DNA from: an uncultured Clostridia bacterium
GTDB lineage: Bacteria > Bacillota > Clostridia > Christensenellales > UBA1242
Reading direction: 5' to 3'
Assembly: GCA_944377305.1 (NCBI GenBank)
Contig: CALWEL010000007.1
Location: forward strand, 1-63,778
Length of the DNA stretch: 63,778 nucleotides
The position numbers and the translations under genes are program-made. Shown one piece after another: positions 34,635 through 45,436 of the stretch. Every line of letters starts with the position of its first letter. The stretch's first letter is position 1. Under the pieces are notes generated by a model. It worked only from the letters and a program-made list of their open reading frames with translations. It was not told where the DNA came from and did no database searches.

Positions 34635-35375
34635 TTAATTTTTCTTTTTCTTATATTTAATTACTGATCTAAATATAGTTTTATCCTCAATCTTACCTTC
34701 AATATAAATATAATCTTTGATTTTTTTCTTATAAACTTTTATTTCATCGCCGTATTTAGATTCGTTGACAAAATAAATTTCATATTCTTTGATATCAATT
34801 GCTTTAAGTTCATTGATATCTAATGCATCAAATGCAATGATATTATATTTTAAATTATTGGTGTGATTGTTTATATCTATATCTGTTGTGCGTATTTTGC
34901 GAGAATAAATATAGTCAGCTTCGCCTACCTCCAGCTTTAGATTTGTGTATGGTAGGTCAAGTTCAACTTTTTCTTCCATCTCAAGTTTTGGATATTTGAT
35001 TGAACTTGCCTTTCTAAGTTTTCTAGTCTCAAAGTCAAGACAACACCATTCAGCAGTTGCCTTAACTTTGATGCTATTTTTCACTTTCAGCGTGCAATCA
35101 CGATTAAAACGTATCATTCCAGGTGTATGAGTCCAAGTTTTGATTATAAGTTTGTCTTGACTATGTATCTCACCTTTGATTTGCATTTTCATTTTGCTAA
35201 CCACCCAAAAGGCGTTATCTCGCTCGATCATTGTATCGTGATCCAATCCCATTTCATCAGCGTGATTGAATGTAGCGATCTCCAACAATCGCATTAGCTC
35301 AATTGCCGGTACTTTTAAATCAAAATCTATTTCTGTATCATTTACTATCAATTTTTCAGTATGCGTATTTTTCAT
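34635..35375 (-). CDS. Acyl-ACP thioesterase (FatA/FatB-type double hot-dog)
   Basis: 246 residues, the normal bacterial size. The N-terminal hot-dog begins with the helix region LMRLLEIATFNHADEMG and contains KTWTHTPGMIRFNRDCTL. The second hot-dog carries the active-site block TTDIDINNHTNNLKYNIIAF (Asp/Asn/His). It releases fatty acids from acyl-ACP. Its ATG overlaps the stop of the 2711-residue surface gene by one base (TAATG), with GAGGA in that gene's end, so translation should be coupled. A cytosolic lipid enzyme in that position is unexpected. Confidence 0.88.
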   Translation of the reverse strand: MKNTHTEKLIVNDTEIDFDLKVPAIELMRLLEIATFNHADEMGLDHDTMIERDNAFWVVSKMKMQIKGEIHSQDKLIIKTWTHTPGMIRFNRDCTLKVKNSIKVKATAEWCCLDFETRKLRKASSIKYPKLEMEEKVELDLPYTNLKLEVGEADYIYSRKIRTTDIDINNHTNNLKYNIIAFDALDINELKAIDIKEYEIYFVNESKYGDEIKVYKKKIKDYIYIEGKIEDKTIFRSVIKYKKKKN

Positions 35376-38300
35376 TATCTAATCCTCATTCTAGTTCTCA
35401 ATACAATAATTATTGTAATTACAGCTATAACAATTACCGAGACTACCACAATTATCACAATCGCCCATACATTCAACGGCTCTTTGATCTCCACTTTGTA
35501 GCTCAAAATCACATTCCCTGATGAACTAATCAAACGTATATAATAATCTCCCGCACCATCTCTATCTTCTGTCCTTTCCGTTTCCATCAGCTCGGTAGGA
35601 GAATTTTCATCAATTGTAATAACAAGTGTATTATTTATATACAACAATGAATCTCCCACTTGGTCGTAGATTATGCCCGGATTGTATCGAATTGTAAAGC
35701 CGTCTTTCGTGCTCTCTCCATAATCAAGCGAACACTCGATGTTTGGTATTTCATTGTTGATAGTGAAACTGAATGTCACTTCTCGATCTGGATATATACC
35801 ATCTGAGACAAGATAAGTGAGAGTAAACATCTGCTTCCCACTAGATATCCCAAGCGATGAACTATTTTCAATCATCTTATCGTAAGTCAAAAGCATCCCA
35901 TCCATTCCACTATTAATATTCAAGATGTCTAAGAAATTTGTAGTTATATCAACTCCAAGATTATTCATAACTTTGCTGATTGAATATCCTCCAAGGCTAG
36001 TCAGATCAATCGCTTCTCTTGCCTCATTCTCATTTACTATAGTAAATACTAAGACTTTTCTAAGAGTGATCAAATCCTCCCCCTCGCCATAAGTTGCACT
36101 GACCGTCACTCTATATGTACCATAATTTGCAAAAGTATAGTTGTATTGCGATTTTTCGGGGTTATAACTTGAGCCATTTCTCGTAGCATACAATTCTATT
36201 GATCCTAGATTGTACATAGATGGGTTGTACACGCTCAAAGCAATCTCTCCATTATAGTATGCATTATCTATTGGCGATTCTCCATTTATGGTGATGACTA
36301 CTTCCCTCAATATTAAAATATCAATACTATTTTGTGTAATTCCAGTGTTTGTACTGAAAGTATGGATATTTTGAGCTAAATCCCTAAATACAAAACTATA
36401 TTTTCCATTTCCCTGGATCCTAAAATTCACTGTCGTGCCTAAATTATTGGTGTCTACAGTCTTGACAAATTCATCATCATAGTACACATCTAGTAATAAG
36501 GTATTCTTTCTCGTGAGTAAATTGTCAATCGGTAATATTTGATCAAATATCAAATTAAATATATCGCTTTGAGTCCCTGAATATGTATAAGATAGACTAG
36601 TATTGACTGCCAACTCATTAGTGTTCATTCGAATGTTGTTGACTACATTATCAGTTTCTTGCACATACAAGATACCCAAATACAGACTATAGGTGCTGGT
36701 ATAAATTCGATATATCTCAAATCTATAGGTACCGAATGTAATTGAATATGAGGCTTGAGATGCTCCTTGATCGGTAGAGATGACTACAAATAGATTTTCA
36801 TTACTAATATATAAAGGTATTTCAATGCTTGGCAACTGATCGGCAGAAGTCAAATTTAATCTGCTCACTATATTATTGATTGATAATCCGATATTCTGCA
36901 AGCCTTCCAATTCCGCAAATGTAAAGGATGAATTTTGTCCTACAGCTTCATTATTGCCTGTTTGAACGTAATACAACTGGTTTACCACTGCCTGAACAGA
37001 GAATGAATATACTTTATTCCCTAAATATAATCCATCTTTGGTATAAATCTGAATTTCAAACTTGTAGCTACCTGTGCTATCACTACCTGTGTTGATAACC
37101 CAAGAAGAATAATCAGATAAATTTTCAGTAACATACTCTCCAGTCAACATTTCTTCGTGCAACAAATAGATATAGTTAAAATAGTCGTTTTCCAACTTGT
37201 TCCAAGTCAAATTCATTGTACCAGAACCGGTAGTAGAATATGCTGTATCTTCAAAGTCTGTATTTATATCCACTTCCATTCCTTGACTGGAATTGTTGGT
37301 GTCTCTCAAATTAACAGCACCCGTGCGCGTATCAACAACGACATTGTATACGAATTCCACTTCATTATTAAATATTAGTTGAACTGTCACGCGCAAAGCC
37401 TCTCCAAGATTGTTCGAACCAAAGTATGGAATTATATTAATCACTCCATTTGTCCTATCTATGTTGATTATCTCTGTGCCACTGAAAGTGACCGAATTTT
37501 CATTCGAGGCTACCGTTTGATTGTTTATACCACTGATAGAATAAATCACATTTATATTTGGATAGACTTCACTGTTGTATCTAATTGTCGCTTGATTGAA
37601 TGAATAATGTACATTCGACAATTCATAATAATTTCCCCCTTCAAATTCAAGCGAATAAAAATCTTCTCCCTGAGTGTTAAATCTATGATATGACGTCTCT
37701 GAAAAGGCGTCCGTCATCTCTATTTGATATGTGCCATCCTCCAAATCTGCAATAATATTAGACACCAACGTATAACTATTATCTAATTCTGAATACAAAT
37801 AATAATTGTACTGCCCATTTTCTGGTCTACAAATATATGTATTCGCTTCTCCATTGTGCCTTATAATAATTCTTTCAGCGTAATATGTTATGCCATTGAA
37901 AGTAACGTTAGCTCCAGCCAAATTTATGCTATAACTACCATTAACCTTTTCAACCAAATTCAAAATATTCAATTCAATTCGTTCGTTTACGTCGTAATAA
38001 TTAAGTGTGGTAGAATATCTATTGGTCCTTGAATATAATCTTAAAATGTAGTTACCTTGACCTGCATTTTTGATCATATTTATGATCTCTTGTGCGAGCC
38101 CATCATTTGTAAATTCTGTACTACCATTCGTATTTATATAATAAATGTTTCCCAACATACTGACAAGTTCTATTCTATAGAATCTATCTACTATATTATC
38201 ACTAATTACATTGAACACTTCTTGACCTGGCAAATTGATATCAAATATTGTCAAACTATTATTTAAACTATCCGACTGAAGGCTGAATTCTACATTTTCA

Positions 38301-41300
38301 TCATCGATTGCACCTTCCGAAACTCTTGTAACATTGAATGTCATTTCAAGAGCATCATAATCTCCACCCGCGGAATAAAATATTACATATTGAGTTGTAT
38401 TTCCTGCACTGTCTTGCTCTAAGATTTCAATATACTGTCCATACTGACTATTAGTAAACAGTCCTGCATAAGCATTTATATTTGATAGATTTGTGACTGA
38501 CGAATAACTCGCATAATTTGTGACTGGCAAATTCAGATTAACTGAACTCAGTCCGCCCTCAAGTACTCTAAAATACAAAGTCGAAATATCTGTAGTGTCA
38601 AACGGAGTTTCATCATCGACTCTGAATGCATAAATTTTGCTTTCATCTTTTTCTTGATAATATGCCGTGTATTGATTTACAAAATAGACTCCTGAATTGT
38701 CTTCATATACAGCGCTCTCGAACATATCGACCGCACTTTCTTCAATATAGTAATCTACAAGCGTGTCATTTTCTAAAAGATAATTGATATTGTTTTCTGG
38801 CGGTATCCTATCTATCAACACTATATAATGAGTTTCATAGTATTCAACCATTTCTCCCTCTGCATTATAATAATAGTAGCAGTTGATATAATCTTCATTG
38901 TTGGTATCAGAGCTCAGTTTGTACCTGATTGTAATATCATAAGATAAAGTTTGATTCAAACTGTCTAAGTCAATATTGCCATTCGAATCGCGTAAATACG
39001 TGTCGAGGGTGATCACTCTACTCAAATTTCCCTGTTCGTCTCTAATGTTTTGTACTACATCCGATTCGTTATCTAGATTGTACTCACCTCCTGTGTTTGA
39101 ATATCTATAATTGATATATTCTGTAGTGACGCCATTCAAAGTCCTGTTTACTACTAAATAATTCACATCAACCTCAGCATTCAAACTATTAGGATTATAT
39201 TCATTGAGATCAATTTTTACAAACTCTTCACTTGTAGTCAATGTGTATGTTCCACCAATCTTTTCGGCTTCATAAATCGCATTGTTTACCGTATTATCTT
39301 TTTGAGGAACAGAATAAACATCTGTGGTTGGCTCACTATTTTGCAATCTAAATCCTATGATTTTTTGATGACTACCCGAACTCCCTTCCACAAGGTCACG
39401 TATAACAACGACATAATCTCCATTGAGGCATAGCCAATTGCCTTCATTGTCCTCTCGGATAAATCTATTCCTTAGACTTAAAGACATCTCTGACAAATAC
39501 CTATCAATGTCAATAATATAATAACCGTTATTATAGTTTGAAACATCTGCGCTTTCTTCTATATCTATATCAAATAGTTTGATAGTTTTTCCTCTATCTG
39601 CTCCACTAAGTTGATTTTGAGTATCTTTGAAATAGACATCAAATATCAAACGACCTGCATAATATGTACTGCCATACGAACCTCCAAAGTATTTACCTAC
39701 AGGTACATTCAATGTGGCAGGAAGCTTATCCGTACTAAGATAAAGATTATAAATGTTGTTTACAATTTCATCTTCAATATAATCTAGACGTCCAGTCTGC
39801 GTACCTATTTGAGAGAATGAATTGTATTCTGTTTCTCTTTCCAATAATCCTATTGTAATATATCCACCATTTATTGCGTTAGTAACATCAATGATCTCGT
39901 TTCTATCCACAATAAAGTAATAATTTTGCACACGTTTGTCATCTCCGTAATCAGTAGAATCATCTCCACGATAAGTTCTTGTGACCACGTATAATCCTTG
40001 TCCTGTCTGCCCATCTGTGATATTTAACAACGCGAAATATCTATCGCTGGCATCGTCATAAGTGGCACTATTTTGTGCACCATCACTATTATATAAGATA
40101 ACACTATTAGGATTGATTGAGGCATAATAATAGAATTTATCTTGATCAAAACTAGCTTCTGACAAATTCAATTCATATCTTTGATAACTCACTTCTGCCA
40201 CTTCATACAACCCAGAGCCCTGTGTCCAAACAAATGCCACATAATTGTCACTTGTAGCAAAAGCTCCTTCCAGTCCGTTATAGGTTACGCCATTTGCTTC
40301 ATTGTCACTACCTGTATCTAATTTGAATACATTAGAATTTCCCAAGTCATTGATCGTGAATCTATCCTGACTATAATAAACCGATCCGCGCGAATTGTCT
40401 TTATTTATCTCTAATGTGACAAACGAATCAGAGTCTCTCGGCTCAACATTCGCTTGATTCACTCCTAATAGATAGAATGTGCGAATAGTACTAGTGGACG
40501 AACTCACCTGATATGTCATAACTCTAGTATGGTTGTTTGCACTGATCGTAGATATACTCAATCTAGAATCTGTTATTCCCTGATTCGTATATGCGGTCAA
40601 AGATGAATTTTGAACTTTCAAATAATATTTGTTATCGCTATTTAAAATCGAGAATAACTGATTCAATGCATTAATATTTGTATCACTTTCAACATAATAG
40701 CCCAATTGTTCATATTCTGCAGTTGAAGTGGCCCTTATTAATGAATACAATTCAGTATTTGTGTCTGTAGAATTTTCAAATAGTTGCACTACTTTGTGTG
40801 TGCCGACATTGATAGTCACATCGTCTCCAAATAGCTGTGAGGTCTGTGTCATCATACTGCCATTCACTTCAAAAAATGCTTCAGTATAATCAATCACGAA
40901 TAGATATTTGCAACTATTACCTGCAGCGTCTGTCAGTGTAAACACATATATGCCTTGATTCCTCAAAACTGACGAATCAGGGATTTCGCTACCTATTGAA
41001 TCTGCTTTGTATATATCATCAAACGATCCAACAGTTGTCCCCAATCTATAATTTGTAGAGTGCCATATCTCACTAGATGATGAGAAAATCTGACTAGGAG
41101 AAATTGAACTATCTCGCACAAATGGAGTAAATGTATAGGTCAATGTAATTCCTGCTCCACTAGCCTTGTCATTCCAAAATATCGTAGCAAGCGAATCTGT
41201 AATTGAACTTGATATTCTTACGTAGTCGCCATTGACATTTGTCCTAAATTCATAAGCAGGACTTCCATCGGCTGCGTTCGTGGTCGTCACTACAGAATAG

Positions 41301-43510
41301 ACAGAAACTCCTGTGATAGGTTGACGATCAATTGTAAAAGTACGATACGATGCAGCCCTACCTTCACTTGTAAGTTCAATCAAGAAACTAGCTCCCTCTC
41401 TATTGTCAATATTTTGACCTAGCACTTGACCATTGGCTAAAGGATAAGCCGTAGTATTTAGCAATTGCTCTTTATCATAAAATTGATTATTTACACTATA
41501 ATAATTCGCACTAATACCTCTTTCAAAGACATCTGGATCTTTCCAATAAACCCTAACATCTTTGTTTGTATATCCGCCTGAACCGATAGCTTTTCCATCC
41601 ATTTCGTTTTCATATTCTACGACATTAATATTTATTGTGTCAGTGCTATACTGAAAGGCAAAGACTTGATAATAGTCATAATTTGGAGCCTGTTCACTAG
41701 TGAAGCCGTTTACATCAACCTTTATAAATATTAGATAATACCCTGTGGAACTAAATGAAGTTTGGTTGGAATATATTGCATATCCATTAAGTGTATCATC
41801 ACTCAAAATTGCACTTGTAAACTTTGTTTTGCTGAAATAATAAAAACTTTGATTCGCTGTGTATGTATCATTTGTACTTAACCATAATGATCCTTGATTC
41901 GTCTTTTCATAAGTTATTTTATCTCTATCAATTAAATCTGAGACTGCATCGACATTTAATTTATATACCCCACTTTCGTTTACAACATTCTCTGATAACG
42001 TTCTACCTGCGGTATGGCTTGATGAAGTATAATCTTGATTCAGATTGGCATCTTGACTGAGTTCCACTGTGCCAACTTTATTTTGAGATGCAGTATCTAA
42101 ACTATACACCACACCCAAAGAAGAAGTTGATGGTTCACTATCCCTTTGATATCCATTAGGGACAATCAAATCTACCAAGTCACGAGCATTCTTTGATAGC
42201 GTCAAATATCTCATCTGCGCCTCTTCATAATCTGCCTTAGAGTACTTTAATTCAAATCCAGATATCACTAAAGACTGATTTGATATAGTCAAATTCATAT
42301 TTGGTGCACTGCCGGAATTGTACCCCGTATACAAATATTCAAATGAGAAATCATAATTGCCCATCTCAGTTAAAAGAATTACTGCAATATTATTCTCTCT
42401 CTCTGAATCATAGTTCGACAACGTATAAGTTTCATATCTTGTACCTGTAGAATTTGTGATCGTCAAGACCAAATTTGCACTTTCTCCACCTAAGGTAGAA
42501 TTGGTGACACAGGCATAGTCATAAGTCGTGACTCTTCCATTTGCTGTAAGAGTATATTGCATTTTATACTTTGTATAATCATATACGAGAGTAGGATAAT
42601 TCAAAGAAGATTTGCCCAAATAATATCTATATACCCCATTTTCTGCATTGAATGTTGTATTATACAAATTTAGTGTAGGAGAAGTACTATAAGAGTACGT
42701 CCCCCCATAACTTACATCGCTAGAATATGAACTTTCATATAAAATATAAAATTCAAAGGTTTGATTGTATGTGGTGTCATTGTATCTATAAGTTATATTG
42801 AATTGATAAAATCCTTCGTTCCCAGATGCTTGCGGTATAATGTAGACAAAATCCTGATATGTATTGTTGCCATATTGTCTTACGCCCGGCAAATCGTTAA
42901 TTAAACTGCCATTTCTATATGCTACAATGTTGATATATTGAATATTTGCCCCGCTGTCCTCAGACGCCTTAATAATAGAGTCATCTGTACTATCGTATAC
43001 ATATTGTCCGAACGATATCATCACAGCTTCAGCCATATTTTGCGCACTGTAACCTGAACCTGTCTGAGATTGAATGTATGAGGAATATAAATTATTATAA
43101 TAATACGTGTCACCCTCTAATTGAATTTCATCATTATTCAGCATCACGAATTCACCATTGCTGATGACATATTTATCATTACCGCCATAAGGAATTTCTA
43201 AATAATAATATTGGTCATTATTTCTCGCTAGCATAGTGTTCGCCGTCTCCACACCCACGCTGTCTAAATATAACGGAGTCTTGAAATCATTTTGCGTAGA
43301 ACTATCAGAAGTGGATATTACAGCTACTTTTTCTGCCGACAAAATCAAATTATTAGAGTCAATTGTACTAAAACTCTCCCCTGCAATTGTTTGAGCGGCA
43401 AATATCTTTTCGCTTTTTTCTCTATTCACTAATCCAACAAATACCAACGCCGTGACCATCGCGACTAATAAAACTATAATCTTATAAAAAACTTTACTCT
43501 TCCCCTTCAA
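35375..43510 (-). CDS. Giant membrane-anchored surface protein
   Basis: 2711 residues. Start is TTG at 43510, supported by GGGGAAG seven bases upstream. An N-terminal signal/anchor (YKIIVLLVAMVTALVFVGLV) and a C-terminal membrane helix (VWAIVIIVVVSVIVIAVITI) with a basic RTRMRIR tail bracket a huge Tyr/Asn/Ser/Thr-rich beta-type ectodomain. Recurrent Ig-like signals appear, e.g. FTIDRQPITGVSVYS, VLIDRIPPENNINYL, FVIDYTEAFFEVNG and FTINNEIPNIECS, typical of tandem bacterial Ig-like domains. Very few cysteines; no LPxTG motif. Likely a stalk or adhesin. Transcribed into the thioesterase gene. Confidence 0.8.
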   Translation of the reverse strand: MKGKSKVFYKIIVLLVAMVTALVFVGLVNREKSEKIFAAQTIAGESFSTIDSNNLILSAEKVAVISTSDSSTQNDFKTPLYLDSVGVETANTMLARNNDQYYYLEIPYGGNDKYVISNGEFVMLNNDEIQLEGDTYYYNNLYSSYIQSQTGSGYSAQNMAEAVMISFGQYVYDSTDDSIIKASEDSGANIQYINIVAYRNGSLINDLPGVRQYGNNTYQDFVYIIPQASGNEGFYQFNITYRYNDTTYNQTFEFYILYESSYSSDVSYGGTYSYSTSPTLNLYNTTFNAENGVYRYYLGKSSLNYPTLVYDYTKYKMQYTLTANGRVTTYDYACVTNSTLGGESANLVLTITNSTGTRYETYTLSNYDSERENNIAVILLTEMGNYDFSFEYLYTGYNSGSAPNMNLTISNQSLVISGFELKYSKADYEEAQMRYLTLSKNARDLVDLIVPNGYQRDSEPSTSSLGVVYSLDTASQNKVGTVELSQDANLNQDYTSSSHTAGRTLSENVVNESGVYKLNVDAVSDLIDRDKITYEKTNQGSLWLSTNDTYTANQSFYYFSKTKFTSAILSDDTLNGYAIYSNQTSFSSTGYYLIFIKVDVNGFTSEQAPNYDYYQVFAFQYSTDTININVVEYENEMDGKAIGSGGYTNKDVRVYWKDPDVFERGISANYYSVNNQFYDKEQLLNTTAYPLANGQVLGQNIDNREGASFLIELTSEGRAASYRTFTIDRQPITGVSVYSVVTTTNAADGSPAYEFRTNVNGDYVRISSSITDSLATIFWNDKASGAGITLTYTFTPFVRDSSISPSQIFSSSSEIWHSTNYRLGTTVGSFDDIYKADSIGSEIPDSSVLRNQGIYVFTLTDAAGNSCKYLFVIDYTEAFFEVNGSMMTQTSQLFGDDVTINVGTHKVVQLFENSTDTNTELYSLIRATSTAEYEQLGYYVESDTNINALNQLFSILNSDNKYYLKVQNSSLTAYTNQGITDSRLSISTISANNHTRVMTYQVSSSTSTIRTFYLLGVNQANVEPRDSDSFVTLEINKDNSRGSVYYSQDRFTINDLGNSNVFKLDTGSDNEANGVTYNGLEGAFATSDNYVAFVWTQGSGLYEVAEVSYQRYELNLSEASFDQDKFYYYASINPNSVILYNSDGAQNSATYDDASDRYFALLNITDGQTGQGLYVVTRTYRGDDSTDYGDDKRVQNYYFIVDRNEIIDVTNAINGGYITIGLLERETEYNSFSQIGTQTGRLDYIEDEIVNNIYNLYLSTDKLPATLNVPVGKYFGGSYGSTYYAGRLIFDVYFKDTQNQLSGADRGKTIKLFDIDIEESADVSNYNNGYYIIDIDRYLSEMSLSLRNRFIREDNEGNWLCLNGDYVVVIRDLVEGSSGSHQKIIGFRLQNSEPTTDVYSVPQKDNTVNNAIYEAEKIGGTYTLTTSEEFVKIDLNEYNPNSLNAEVDVNYLVVNRTLNGVTTEYINYRYSNTGGEYNLDNESDVVQNIRDEQGNLSRVITLDTYLRDSNGNIDLDSLNQTLSYDITIRYKLSSDTNNEDYINCYYYYNAEGEMVEYYETHYIVLIDRIPPENNINYLLENDTLVDYYIEESAVDMFESAVYEDNSGVYFVNQYTAYYQEKDESKIYAFRVDDETPFDTTDISTLYFRVLEGGLSSVNLNLPVTNYASYSSVTNLSNINAYAGLFTNSQYGQYIEILEQDSAGNTTQYVIFYSAGGDYDALEMTFNVTRVSEGAIDDENVEFSLQSDSLNNSLTIFDINLPGQEVFNVISDNIVDRFYRIELVSMLGNIYYINTNGSTEFTNDGLAQEIINMIKNAGQGNYILRLYSRTNRYSTTLNYYDVNERIELNILNLVEKVNGSYSINLAGANVTFNGITYYAERIIIRHNGEANTYICRPENGQYNYYLYSELDNSYTLVSNIIADLEDGTYQIEMTDAFSETSYHRFNTQGEDFYSLEFEGGNYYELSNVHYSFNQATIRYNSEVYPNINVIYSISGINNQTVASNENSVTFSGTEIINIDRTNGVINIIPYFGSNNLGEALRVTVQLIFNNEVEFVYNVVVDTRTGAVNLRDTNNSSQGMEVDINTDFEDTAYSTTGSGTMNLTWNKLENDYFNYIYLLHEEMLTGEYVTENLSDYSSWVINTGSDSTGSYKFEIQIYTKDGLYLGNKVYSFSVQAVVNQLYYVQTGNNEAVGQNSSFTFAELEGLQNIGLSINNIVSRLNLTSADQLPSIEIPLYISNENLFVVISTDQGASQASYSITFGTYRFEIYRIYTSTYSLYLGILYVQETDNVVNNIRMNTNELAVNTSLSYTYSGTQSDIFNLIFDQILPIDNLLTRKNTLLLDVYYDDEFVKTVDTNNLGTTVNFRIQGNGKYSFVFRDLAQNIHTFSTNTGITQNSIDILILREVVITINGESPIDNAYYNGEIALSVYNPSMYNLGSIELYATRNGSSYNPEKSQYNYTFANYGTYRVTVSATYGEGEDLITLRKVLVFTIVNENEAREAIDLTSLGGYSISKVMNNLGVDITTNFLDILNINSGMDGMLLTYDKMIENSSSLGISSGKQMFTLTYLVSDGIYPDREVTFSFTINNEIPNIECSLDYGESTKDGFTIRYNPGIIYDQVGDSLLYINNTLVITIDENSPTELMETERTEDRDGAGDYYIRLISSSGNVILSYKVEIKEPLNVWAIVIIVVVSVIVIAVITIIIVLRTRMRIR

Positions 43511-43988
43511 AATGCTTCCCCTTTTTATTTTCTCCGAGATTCGAGAAAATTATTTAATGTTAATTAAATAAATTATTTAATTTAAAACAAGTATAACATA
43601 ACGAAAAATAAATTACAAACAAATTGTTTTATTTTATTTTAAATTGTGCTACTTTATTTAAAATTAAAACCAATTTCAAAATGCACCTTTTCGATTATAT
43701 ATTTTGAATATATAAGAAATAAATTATTCATTGTTCAAAATTGCCAATTAATTTATAGACATTAATTAATATCCCAATTTCTAACCAATTTCAAAAATAA
43801 TTAATTAGAATATTAAAGATAAAAAAATAATCAATAAATATCAATATTATATTTTTTTACTAACATTTAAGTTTTTATCATTAATAAATTAATATAAAGA
43901 ATTAAAATAATAAAAAAATTTACAAAAAAAATATAAAAATACACGAAATTTCTAATATCTATCGTGTATTTTAATAAAATTTATTTTT
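43511..43988. other. A/T-rich intergenic region upstream of the giant surface gene
   Basis: 478 bp, mostly A and T. Contains the ypeB terminator (43936-43972) and the ribosome site of the giant gene. Any promoter for that gene must lie here, but no TTGACA/TATAAT pair stands out. Confidence 0.5.
43936..43972 (-). terminator. Terminator of spoIIR-sleB-ypeB
   Basis: Minus strand AAAATACACGA (43972-43962) pairs with TCGTGTATTTT (43946-43936), followed by a U-rich run. Lies 17 bp after the ypeB stop. Confidence 0.85.
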
Positions 43989-45425
43989 TTATATTAATTT
44001 TTGCACTCCTTGCGTAGTGACAAGTTTCATCGTTTTCACAATTTGATTTGTCTTCGCATCAATATAGTAAAAATACATACCATCTATTCGTTCAACAATA
44101 AATTCATAGCTTGACACTTCCTTTCCGCTATCCAAGCGAATGACTGCCTTGCTGACTTTCAACACATTGTAATCAAACCCCAGCAAACTTTCAGCATCAT
44201 CTACATCTACTAAATACTCTGGATTTCGATCTATATGATTCAATGCATAATTCACTGCTTCAAAACCGATCACTTCTTGACTCGTCAAATCCACTTTCAC
44301 CTTGACCAAATCAGGATACATTATTACATTTTCAATAACTGGTGCGAGATTAATATATGCTACATTATTGTGAATTTCTAGCCATACCGAATCCATACTT
44401 TCAAACCCTATATTGTTCGCAAAAGTTTTAGCCAGCTCTGTTGCCTGTTCATTTTTCATAATCGGATCGCCAGATTCCGCATACCCAGAGATTGTGATGA
44501 GCAATCCACCACGTTTGCTGACTTGTGCATAAAATCCCTTTTTGTCGATAGTGATATTAAAGTCATAAGTAGCAATGTCTCCGTTTGTCTCCTTGTCAAA
44601 TTCGATTTTTACATCCGATCTATTTTTATATACTGTATTTTTCAAATAATCTTTAGCTTCAACTTTGCTAATTTCATTTTCGCTCAAGCCTCTGACTTTT
44701 GTCGTCTCCAATGCTGTTGAGAAAGGTCCATCAAAAATCATTGCTGGATAATCTATACTTTCAGAAGTCAAATCCCCGAGCCCTGCAGATAATTCATTCA
44801 TTCCCGTATCGTCAAAAACAGACGCATCTACAAAATTGAATCCCGAATCATACATACTCGCGTTTTGCTTATTCAAATTTTCTTTAATTTTGCCCAAAAC
44901 CAATCCTATTTTATCGAAAATCAACTCTTCTTCTTGCGTCAATGTTTCACCTTTGTATAGCGTGTTTGAATACGCTTCGCAAAGACCATTTACCTGATTA
45001 AAAAATTTTGTCGCGCTGGTAGCATTCTCTTCATCAATAGGTAGCACGCTTAGCCCTGCTAAAATATAATTGCAATCTAGCATAATATCCTGTAATGTCT
45101 CCAATTTTGATTGCTTTGTGGTCAATGTTGAATATTTTGATACATCTACTGCTAGATTATTCACATTGTCCACCATAGAATAATAGCTTGAGGTATAAAC
45201 TCCTTCCAACACATTGGCATTTTGCTTGCTCGAACTATAAACTTGATAATATGCAATCAAAACACACGTCAATATTATCAGCAATGCTACTATTGCTACA
45301 ATGAAAACTGGCATTAACTTTTGAGCGCGACTTTTTTTCTTTGTATTGTCGTCTTCTTTCTTTTTGTTTTCCACTTGATTCTTCTCTTCTTCAAAATCAA
45401 CGCTCATTATCTTTCTATTTTTCAT
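43989..45425 (-). CDS. ypeB: Germination protein YpeB
   Basis: 478 residues from ATG 45425 (AAAGGAG upstream), which lies 11 bp after the sleB stop. Charged N-terminus, one membrane helix (PVFIVAIVALLIILTCVLIA), helical N-terminal domain (SMVDNVNNLAVDVSKYSTLT; GLSVLPIDEENATSATKFFN, both typical of YpeB), then PepSY-type domains (~200-478). YpeB sits at the spore inner membrane/cortex and stabilises the lytic enzyme SleB until germination, which fits its position directly after sleB. Confidence 0.92.
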   Translation of the reverse strand: MKNRKIMSVDFEEEKNQVENKKKEDDNTKKKSRAQKLMPVFIVAIVALLIILTCVLIAYYQVYSSSKQNANVLEGVYTSSYYSMVDNVNNLAVDVSKYSTLTTKQSKLETLQDIMLDCNYILAGLSVLPIDEENATSATKFFNQVNGLCEAYSNTLYKGETLTQEEELIFDKIGLVLGKIKENLNKQNASMYDSGFNFVDASVFDDTGMNELSAGLGDLTSESIDYPAMIFDGPFSTALETTKVRGLSENEISKVEAKDYLKNTVYKNRSDVKIEFDKETNGDIATYDFNITIDKKGFYAQVSKRGGLLITISGYAESGDPIMKNEQATELAKTFANNIGFESMDSVWLEIHNNVAYINLAPVIENVIMYPDLVKVKVDLTSQEVIGFEAVNYALNHIDRNPEYLVDVDDAESLLGFDYNVLKVSKAVIRLDSGKEVSSYEFIVERIDGMYFYYIDAKTNQIVKTMKLVTTQGVQKLI

Positions 45426-45436
45426 ACATTCTCCTT

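Noticed and set aside
35375..43510. LPxTG-type sortase substrate
   Set aside because: No LPxTG-like motif precedes the C-terminal membrane helix; the protein is anchored by that helix.
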